Below are positions 56,776 to 64,000 of a DNA stretch of 64,000 nucleotides, one piece after another. The stretch comes from Limnephilus marmoratus (lineage: Eukaryota; Arthropoda; Insecta; Trichoptera; Limnephilidae): assembly GCA_917880885.1 (NCBI GenBank), contig OU862908.1, positions 52,907,819 to 52,971,818 on the forward strand, given 5' to 3'. Each line of letters starts with the position of its first letter. Position 1 is the first letter of the stretch. Below the pieces are notes generated by a model. It ran no database searches. It worked only from the letters and a program-made list of their open reading frames with translations, and was not told where the DNA came from. The translations under genes were made by a program, and so were the position numbers.

Positions 56776-56895
56776 ATTTTTTTATTTTTTATTTTATTAT
56801 TTTAATATTAGGTACATTTAATTACAGTAATGATATATTGCCTATCTCACTAGGTGTGAAACGCCTGTATTGAGATGGCAATTGACAGAGTGGTT
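56776..56895 (-). mobile_element. LINE 3' end with hairpin
   Basis: GCCTATCTCACTAGG...CTGTATTGAGATGGC on the plus strand is the conserved hairpin of the 59-kb LINE lineage, preceded by an A/T-rich tail. Confidence 0.65.
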
Positions 56896-56919
56896 GTTAG
56901 CTAGGTGTTTGTTTACATA

Positions 56920-57242
56920 TTTTTTTTAACATCAGCTCCACACAGGAGGCCCTGCGGAAAATATTTACCCTCAGGACCATGTCATCTTTGGGGATGCTGT
57001 GTGGAGGGTCTTTTTACAAAAGGAAGGAGAGGAATTTCTGGGAAGGAAAAGGGTTTTAGGGGTGGTTAGGAATCTGGGGATATCATCCATCCCTCCCACT
57101 GCGGTGCAAGACGATGTTCCAAGAGAGTACGGCAGGAGAAGTCAAAGGGACTCCCTCAACCAAATCCGGCCTGCCATGTAGCTGGTGGGCAGACGCATCC
57201 GCCGCCAAGACCCGGACAAACCTCACCCATGAACCCGGGTAC
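56920..57242 (-). mobile_element. SINE-2 copy
   Basis: Minus-strand copy with T-run, hairpin (GAGGCCCTGCGGAAAAT), shared tail and part of the 5' region. It ends at AACCTCACCCATGAACCCGG. Confidence 0.8.
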
Positions 57243-58544
57243 TTCCAATTTTAAATGTAATAACTTATAATATTATGAATATGACAGATAAAGATAAAAT
57301 CAGTATTTTTTTGAAATTATACAATTCAAGTGTGAATATATGTATTAGACGAAACAAGAATAATTTTTGAAGCAATAAAATTTCAGTTTTTACAAAAAGG
57401 CAGAGTGAGGCATTGGGTGGGGATGATTACGAATAGGGGTGATGTTATTGTTACGTCTCTGACAACGGACTGCATCACGGCTTACGCAAAAGCCTCAGTG
57501 TTATTAACATTTTTAAGAAAGGCACAGCTTTTCAAGATTATATTAATATTTATAAAAGCTTTTAAATATGCAAGCGCGTTAAGATAAATGGTCCGAATTT
57601 AAATTAATATGTAAATTAGGATATCCATCTTATTAACCTGACTCGAAGATTGTATGCCCGGACGGTTAGGGAGCTTTAAGCTCACTTCAGTGGCAAAGGA
57701 ACCTCCCTCTTGTTAGTTATTTCTTACAAATTTGACACAGCTCTACTAAGTGATCTTTCTTAAAATACCTAATGCTTAAATTGCATATTCTGTATGATGG
57801 GGTTTACATCGTATCTCTCCACATAATACGTATAATGAAGAGTGGCAGACAGCGAAGTTTGTTTTTTTACTAATTTACTGTTTTATTCACTGATTAATTA
57901 AATTTTGTAAACTTGAACTTTAAAACAATTGGAAGATGGCTGTCTATATGAGATTTCAAAAATCACCCTTATCCCCTTTTCCCAACCCGCACATTTGACG
58001 TTGAAAATAAGAGGAAAGTAACTGTACACATATACACAGATATAGAAAAACTTTGCTCAGAGCCCGGGCAACCCCGGAAGCTTTAGCTAGTATACGTAGA
58101 AAGAAGAGTGTCTGTGGCGGCGTGGCTTTATTTTTTGTACAAGTCAACAATTTTATTTGGAGATTGATGAAATTTTTCACATTTCAGTGTGCAAAGTTTC
58201 ATCGATCTCCAAATAAAATTTAAAATAAGAAGAAAATTACTCTTAATATCTGATTTCGAAAAACTTTGTGTAAAACTTGTGCAACGCCGGAGACTTCAGT
58301 TTAAATTATATAAAATAGTACCTCTATCTATATAACTACTAACACTTTTTTTTTCAATTAAGCCTTCATTTAAAAATCTGCAAAATATTAATGCCAATTA
58401 TTTTTATCTGATTTTATCCAAGTGAGACATTATACATCAATTCCTATGTGGTGCGTATATTAGGTATAAGGGTTAACAATAATAGTACAGGTAACATTTT
58501 TGAAATAAAGGTACTTACTTCTCAAAGCTAATTAATTTTTATTT
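57243..58544. other. AT-rich DNA with Helitron-type end and hairpin
   Basis: 58050-58090 (CCCGGGCAACCCCGGAAGC then CTAG, followed by T) resembles a Helitron 3' end of a different family. 58150-58172 and 58198-58219 form a hairpin with a 22-23 bp stem (ATTTTATTTGGAGATTGATG and its complement). No gene. Confidence 0.35.
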
Positions 58545-58850
58545 TTTTTATTTAAAAAAAAAAAAGATACATAAATAATAATATATTTTTTACAATAATT
58601 AATTACATAATACATGTATTATATGTACCCCCATAAATAAGCAGGGCTTGTGTGTATGAGGGGTGTAATTATATTGGTTCAATTCATTATTTTTTATTCA
58701 GTTCAAATTTTCAGTATAAGTTTTAAGCTGAGTTTTAAATTTTTTTATATTACTGTTCATGTTTCTGATTTTTTCAGGCAGTGAATTAAAAAATTTAATT
58801 CCGAGATATTTATGATATAACTGTCCTATTGTTTTAAAGATGTGAATTAT
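58545..58850 (-). pseudogene. LINE C-terminal fragment with 3' UTR and A-tail
   Basis: The minus strand reads IFKTIGQLYHKYLGIKFFNS and LPEKIRNMNSNIKKFKTQLK, ending YTENLN and a stop. This is the usual end of a LINE protein. The 3' UTR matches 13640-13782. The A-tail is the T-run near 58545. Confidence 0.75.
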
Positions 58851-59394
58851 AAACGCTCGAAACGTTCGTCGAAGTTGGTACTTAATAATATGTCAAGAGT
58901 TGTTGTATACGTAATAAATATTGTCTGAAGGTTTTACCAATCAGCGCGAATGAGAAATAACTAACATCAAGCCTACACAATAATAGGAGTTATGTTTAAG
59001 GGAACCAACTGACATTTTGGTGCAATGGAGATAGAAGGTAAAAAAAATTGTTATTTTTAAGGTGACTGTCTATAATAATAATTCTAGTACTTTCACACAG
59101 AGTGCACGCCAAAACACAGCTCCTCATAGATCGTTTAAATTTATAGCGAATAATACTGAAAAAGTTATAATTCTATCGGCAATTGTTAACGTTAAGATCT
59201 ATTCAGCGAAAGATCTACATTAATGATTTATGAGCGGTCTCATAAAGTGATTAAATCATTTTGAACAATCTTTATAAAGTGACAGTTAAGTGAATATTGT
59301 TGCCCAAATAAATATCCGCTTATTACAAGTACCTGTCAACTAACACTGCGCCCAAGTCAACAAATATTGCACTAACCTCACACTACGTCATATG
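58851..59394. other. Sequence upstream of the full-length LINE
   Basis: No gene. Part of it may belong to the LINE's 5' UTR, whose start I cannot place. Confidence 0.3.
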
Positions 59395-59397
59395 TGG

Positions 59398-59461
59398 TCA
59401 ATAGCGTAGTGGCTAACGCGATCGCTCAGGCACACCTAACGGACCGTGATCGAATCCTACC
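59398..59461 (+). promoter_or_regulatory. tRNA-like sequence in LINE 5' leader
   Basis: GCGTAGTGGCTAACGCG (59404-59420) looks like a tRNA D-arm/A box. TGATCGAATCC (59447-59457) looks like a B box with one mismatch. The spacing is tRNA-like. A related fragment at 35.6 kb keeps a perfect B box. It may act as an internal pol III promoter, or be a trace of a SINE fused to a LINE. Confidence 0.45.
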
Positions 59462-59528
59462 TAATCCAGAAGAACTTTGATATTTTTATTTTTCCTCAAT
59501 AAATATCCGAGCTTCAAACCTTCCCAAG

Positions 59529-60343
59529 ATGAATAGGCAGAAGAAATCGCAAAAAAAAGTGACATCTAGCGATTCAGAAGAGGATAATCACAATATAAAT
59601 AAGACGACCAAATCTACAGGAAAAAATGCACCTGAATTAGGCGATATTAATATGGAACAAATTATCGTACACATCGCCAAAAATATGGAAAATATTAAAA
59701 AAGAAATTATATCCAAAATGGAAAAAATCACAGCTGAAACACAAAAAAGCATAGAATTTATAAGCAATCAATATGACGAGCTAATAAAAAAGATAGACCT
59801 AACTCTTAGTCAAAACAAAAAAATTGAAGATGAAATAGCAATCATCAAAAAAGATCAACAAGACAAAAATACCACTATAAAACATCTGGAAATAAAACTA
59901 TCTGAAATTAAAACAAAATTCCGCTCAAATTACTTGGAAATAGCCGGGATTAAACATTCAAGTGGCGAAGAGGCGGCTGAAATAGTTATGTAGAAATCAA
60001 AAATAATGAAATAACCGAAGCTAAAAGAATACCGGACCGACGTACTGATGCCCCCCCCAAACTGCTAGTTCAGTTCAAGAACAAAACTGCACGTGACAAC
60101 CTCATCGCCGCGAAAAGGAACATAAACTACGCTTCCATCAAAGGACTTACTGAAGACAAAATTTACATTGGAGAAGAACTCTCCCCATATCACAAGGAAC
60201 TTTTATGGCATACAAAAAAATTTGCTAAAGAAAAAAACTATGCCTATGTCTGGTACAAAGAAGGGAGAATCATGATGAGGCGCATCACGAACGATAAAAT
60301 TATTTATATTAAACATGTAGATGATTTAAAAAAAATTACATAA
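59529..60343 (+). pseudogene. LINE ORF1, coiled coil plus FP-like C-terminal domain
   Basis: Starts MNRQKKSQKKVTSSDSEEDN (basic/acidic head), then a charged heptad-rich stretch (residues ~40-140) likely to form a coiled coil, then YLEIAGIKHSSGEEAAEIVM and a TAG at 59991. Coding resumes in the -1 frame as VEIKNNEITEAKRIPDRRTD, LLVQFKNKTARDNLIAAKRN, LSPYHKELLWHTKKFAKEKN and YAYVWYKEGRIMMRRI, to TAA at 60341-60343. The second half has the FP-type RNA-binding fold known from LINE ORF1 proteins. A deletion at the junction probably removed several codons. ORF1 protein would package element RNA. Confidence 0.8.
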
Positions 60344-60396
60344 AATATCGGGTAATTACCCTTACATATTTTGACACAATCTACTCATCATACAAA

Positions 60397-63324
60397 ATGG
60401 ATAATACTACCACAACATCTAACAAAACAAACTTATCAATATACCATCAAAATATTAGATCTATTAACAAAAACTTTGACCAATTCCTCATCGAACTCGA
60501 CCTTACTAAAATCAAATATGACATAATTATCCTGACAGAATGTTGGCTAACACCTTACTATACTCCTAAAAACATCCCCAATTATACCCACCATCAAACC
60601 TCAAATCACTACAGACAAAACGATGGCATAGTAGCATATACCTTAAACAACACTCTTAACTCATTTAATGTCAAAGAAATCTATATTACTAACTCAAACT
60701 GTCTTCAAATAACGTACAATTTCAACACATGTATCATTGCACTTTACCGCTCTCCTTCTAAACCTAACATCTCCTCATTTTTGCGCGACATAAACTGCTA
60801 TCTCACGGATCTACACAAAATAAAGAACTTAATTCTAATGGGGGATCTTAACATTAACATTTTAAAAAACAACGAACATCCCCAGTGCCAAGACTATCTA
60901 AACACACTGATGTTCCACGGAATGGAAAGCACAATCAATTCAGCAACAAGATGTACGCCAAACTCCTCCTCCTGCATCGACCATATTATGGTTAAATCAA
61001 CCAACCAATACACCTCCGAAATCCACATGTCTTCAGTTACAGATCACTACGCCACCTCTTTCACAATGAGTTCCAAACACAACGTACAAAGCAAACCTTC
61101 AACTAAAACAACGAAGAAAACAATTAACTATGACAATCTTAACAAAACGATTAACTCCAAATCGTGGGACACACTCTATAACAAAACTAACATAGAGGAG
61201 GCCTGGAACTACTTCTCTACCTACCTACAAGACATCCTTGTCCAAAACACCAAAATCACCACAAACACCATTCCTAAAGCGATCAAACCTCTCAAACCTT
61301 GGATAAACCTTACTATAATCAACTGCATTCGAAAACGCAATTCCATACACAAAAAATGTGCCACAAACCCATATGATATCACACTCCATAACTTCTACAA
61401 AAGATACCGTAATATCTGCACACAAGTCATTAGGAAAGCCAAAAATCTATATTACAACAAAAAAATTTCCGAATGCAACAATGACCCTAAAAAAATATGG
61501 AAAGTCCTCAAGGAAGCTACCAATTCACATAAAGCCACCGACACCTTAAACTCTCTCAATATCAGAGATATCACTGTAGACTTTACATCGAACCCCAACA
61601 CAATTGTCAATTACATAAACCAGTACTTTACAAACATAGGTCCGGAACTAGCAAAAAAAATCCAAATAAATAACGATACGCTTGGTCCAAGTGACCACGC
61701 GACCAATGATGATTTCCCAACCCGCTTTGTTCTTAAAACGATTACAGAGAAAGAAGTTTCTATAGTAATAAACTCGCTCAAAAACTCTTCATCAACCGGC
61801 ATTGATGAAATATCTAACAATGTTCTTAAAAAAATTGCCCCTGGTATACTTCAACCATTAACGCATCTACTTAATATTAGCATCCGCCAAGGGCTATTTC
61901 CCACCATTCTAAAACAAGGTCTCATTATCCCTATTTTTAAAACTGGCTCCAAACTTGATATTAGTAATTATCGCCCTATTACATTGCTAAATTCCCTCTC
62001 AAAAGTATTCGAAAAGATCGTCAATAATAGTCTCATGGAATATCTGGAAACCAATAACTTAATATCGCCGCGGCAATTTGGATTCAGAAAACATAAAAGC
62101 ACCAATGATGCTATAGCCACGGTCACTGACCATATTTCTGGCCACCTGGATAAGGGTTTGAAATGTCTATCGGTATTTCTCGACCTATGTAAAGCATTTG
62201 ATACCATCTCACACAGCAAATTAAAACGCAAAATGTTTAATATAGGTATTAGGAACAAAGAATTAGGCCTCCTCTCCAGCTTCTTATCTGACAGATCCCA
62301 ATGCGTTAAACTCAGTACCACAAAGAGCCAGAATTTGCCCATTAGTTACGGGGTCCCTCAAGGCAGTGTTATAGGTCCAACGCTCTTCCTAATATATATT
62401 AACGAGTTATGCAACCTAGATATCGATGCCACTATTGTCAGTTTCGCCGATGACACTGTCCTACTCTTCCAAGCAAAAGATTGGCTTACCGCCTATTCCA
62501 AAGCGGAGGAAGGAATCCAACAGGTAAAATATTGGCTTGACTCGAACATATTAACTCTAAATGTACAGAAAACCAAATACTTACTGTCTAGTCTCACCAA
62601 TATCCCAAAGTCATACCTAGCCCCGCCATTAAAAATACACAAATGTAAAAATTCATCTCTAAACCGGAACTGCGACTGCCCATGCCTAGAGCAAGTAAAC
62701 ATTATCAAATATTTAGGAGTAACCTTCGATACACACCTGAATTGGAAACAACATATACATAATACTACAAACAAAATCCGAAAATCTATATACTTTTTCA
62801 AACAAACACGCAATTTCCTTAACCTAAAACTTTTAAAAACAGTATATTACTCATTGTGCCAATCTCACATCGAATACGGAATTCTAGCCTGGGGTAATGC
62901 ATATTCCAATGCCCTTGATCCCATCATGAAAGCACAAAAACTAATCATAAAAATAATTCTTAAAATGCCGCTTACTACCAGCACTGATACTATCTTCAAT
63001 TCCTTCAACGTTATGGACATAAAACAGCTCTACTCAAGATCCATATTACTTAATTTACACAAAAACAACAAAACACCATACAAAGCTACACAAACAATAC
63101 ACAATACCCGAGCCAAAAACAACGAACTTCTCCAAACTCCTTTTTCCAAAACCACCTTCGGGCAAAGACACTCTAAATACATAGCTTGCAAACTATACAA
63201 TACACTACCAACTACGATCAGACAAAGTGACTCCTTTACAAAATTCAAACAAGATATTAAAAAATGGATTATAAGTATTGGACGCCACACTATCACAAAT
63301 ATCTGTAAAATAAATCACACATAG
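60397..63324 (+). CDS. LINE ORF2: endonuclease and reverse transcriptase, intact
   Basis: A 975-residue protein that nicks target DNA and copies the element RNA onto it. The N-terminal apurinic-type endonuclease shows HQNIRSIN (residues 17-24), TECWL with catalytic E48, GDLN (149-152) and the final TDH (215-217). The reverse transcriptase follows: NYRPITLLNSLSKVFEKIV, FLDLCKAFD with D596, YGVPQGSVIGPTLFLIYINE, and SFADDTVLL with the active-site pair D685/D686. The C-terminal part has the NCDCPC cysteine cluster, IKYLGVTFDTHLNW and TTFGQRHSKYIACKLYN. No stops, frameshifts or missing catalytic residues are visible, so it may be functional. Start: the ATG at 60397 comes 53 bp after ORF1 and gives a full endonuclease. 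Confidence 0.93.
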   Translation: MDNTTTTSNKTNLSIYHQNIRSINKNFDQFLIELDLTKIKYDIIILTECWLTPYYTPKNIPNYTHHQTSNHYRQNDGIVAYTLNNTLNSFNVKEIYITNSNCLQITYNFNTCIIALYRSPSKPNISSFLRDINCYLTDLHKIKNLILMGDLNINILKNNEHPQCQDYLNTLMFHGMESTINSATRCTPNSSSCIDHIMVKSTNQYTSEIHMSSVTDHYATSFTMSSKHNVQSKPSTKTTKKTINYDNLNKTINSKSWDTLYNKTNIEEAWNYFSTYLQDILVQNTKITTNTIPKAIKPLKPWINLTIINCIRKRNSIHKKCATNPYDITLHNFYKRYRNICTQVIRKAKNLYYNKKISECNNDPKKIWKVLKEATNSHKATDTLNSLNIRDITVDFTSNPNTIVNYINQYFTNIGPELAKKIQINNDTLGPSDHATNDDFPTRFVLKTITEKEVSIVINSLKNSSSTGIDEISNNVLKKIAPGILQPLTHLLNISIRQGLFPTILKQGLIIPIFKTGSKLDISNYRPITLLNSLSKVFEKIVNNSLMEYLETNNLISPRQFGFRKHKSTNDAIATVTDHISGHLDKGLKCLSVFLDLCKAFDTISHSKLKRKMFNIGIRNKELGLLSSFLSDRSQCVKLSTTKSQNLPISYGVPQGSVIGPTLFLIYINELCNLDIDATIVSFADDTVLLFQAKDWLTAYSKAEEGIQQVKYWLDSNILTLNVQKTKYLLSSLTNIPKSYLAPPLKIHKCKNSSLNRNCDCPCLEQVNIIKYLGVTFDTHLNWKQHIHNTTNKIRKSIYFFKQTRNFLNLKLLKTVYYSLCQSHIEYGILAWGNAYSNALDPIMKAQKLIIKIILKMPLTTSTDTIFNSFNVMDIKQLYSRSILLNLHKNNKTPYKATQTIHNTRAKNNELLQTPFSKTTFGQRHSKYIACKLYNTLPTTIRQSDSFTKFKQDIKKWIISIGRHTITNICKINHT

Positions 63325-63677
63325 ACAGAAATAACTATTCACATACAACCTAACCCTTATAAAATAAATGAAAATAATGGAATCCTGTCAAATTTAACCT
63401 AAAAATAGATTAGGCAGAATTTATTTCATTACTCCATCTCCAACATTTTTAAAATAACTCTCTTTAAAAGATTTACCACCCGTCCAATCACCCTTCTGTT
63501 TAATTCTATTCATAATATGCGTTTTACCTGAAATATCCTTGTAACTACTATATTCATTTATATACCTGTACGCCTGTCTCGACACAGGTATACCCTAGTG
63601 AGACAGGCATACAAATAAAACCATTGTAAATATATTTTATTATAGATAAATAAATAAAAAAAAAAAATAAAAAAATT

Positions 63678-64000
63678 TGTTGTCTGTAATAAGGTCCTTT
63701 TATCATTAATAAGTAACTAATTTTGCAAATAATTTGTTACTAAACAGAAATCAATACAAATAAAACTTTGCTCCAGCTAGTTTGAAAAGGTGAAATAAAA
63801 AACAAAACAATGGAAAAAGCTTTTTTTGAGATGAATTAATTTTATTTATGAAAGACTTCATTATTTACACAAAACTTAGGAAATTACGCGACTAAAAGAA
63901 TATTACAAAAATATAAAATTTTGTTCCAGGTATTTTGTAAATATGTGAAATTCAAAATAAAAAAGCAATTTTGGTTATACATTTAAAATTACAAACAACC
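63678..64000. other. AT-rich DNA, nothing recognised
   Basis: No gene or repeat match to the right edge. Confidence 0.3.

Larger units (their letters stand above)
59395..63677 (+). mobile_element. Near-complete two-ORF LINE (CR1/Jockey group)
   Basis: Order: a tRNA-like leader, ORF1 (frameshifted), a 53-bp gap, intact ORF2, and a 3' UTR. The 3' UTR contains the hairpin CCTGTCTCGACACAGG/CTAGTGAGACAGG (63570-63610) and a TAAA/A-rich tail to about 63677. The 5' boundary is uncertain and I found no clear target duplication. It is closely related to the truncated LINE at 45.5 kb. Confidence 0.88.

Overview
This window is AT-rich animal DNA, almost certainly from an insect. The evidence is the mix of Jockey/CR1-type LINEs, Penelope-like elements, tRNA-derived SINEs, Helitron-like ends, a mariner copy and Harbinger/hAT miniature elements, together with the lack of dense ORFs. 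I cannot name the order or species from the sequence. It is a repeat-dominated, gene-poor stretch. The only candidate for host coding sequence is one possible 92-bp exon near 19.8 kb. Most other ORFs longer than 60 codons are either pieces of transposable elements or chance ORFs.

Layout. At 0-5.8 kb there are several copies of a LINE-tail-sharing short element (called SINE-2 here), a dispersed and tandem ~115-bp repeat, and a fold-back insertion inside a Helitron-like element. At 6-7.5 kb lies a 5'-truncated Jockey-type LINE broken by only two in-frame stops; its 3' tail is the one carried by SINE-2. At 8.3-22 kb there are tRNA-derived SINE-1 copies, a complete hAT MITE, a Harbinger MITE, LINE 3' ends and a Penelope-like GIY-YIG fragment followed by a hammerhead-like tail. 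At 22-36 kb come more SINEs, a decayed MADF-domain ORF, a second Harbinger MITE, a GC-rich island and Helitron-like copies. At 37-38 kb two long palindromes are built from hammerhead-like units. At 38-45 kb there is a SINE-1 carrying a nested hAT MITE, a decayed hAT element and an internally deleted mariner with intact termini. At 45.5-53.2 kb there is a truncated LINE, a perfect 74-bp palindrome around a tRNA T-arm, and a four-level nest: an L2-like LINE, split by another LINE, split by a GC-rich insertion, which holds a further LINE fragment. At 54-58 kb there are tandem repeats, two more palindromes and LINE ends. At 59.4-63.7 kb there is a nearly complete two-ORF LINE with an intact 975-residue endonuclease/reverse transcriptase.

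How the parts relate. The Jockey-type LINE and SINE-2 share the same 3' hairpin and A-tail, which is the classic sign of a LINE mobilising a SINE. The 59-63 kb LINE is related to the elements at 45.5 kb and 48-52 kb, and related 3' hairpins recur at other LINE ends. It has a tRNA-like leader ahead of ORF1 that is seen again at 35.6 kb. The most unusual feature is the repeated occurrence of long palindromes with short loops, some perfect over 74-90 bp, centred on hammerhead-like or tRNA-like sequence.
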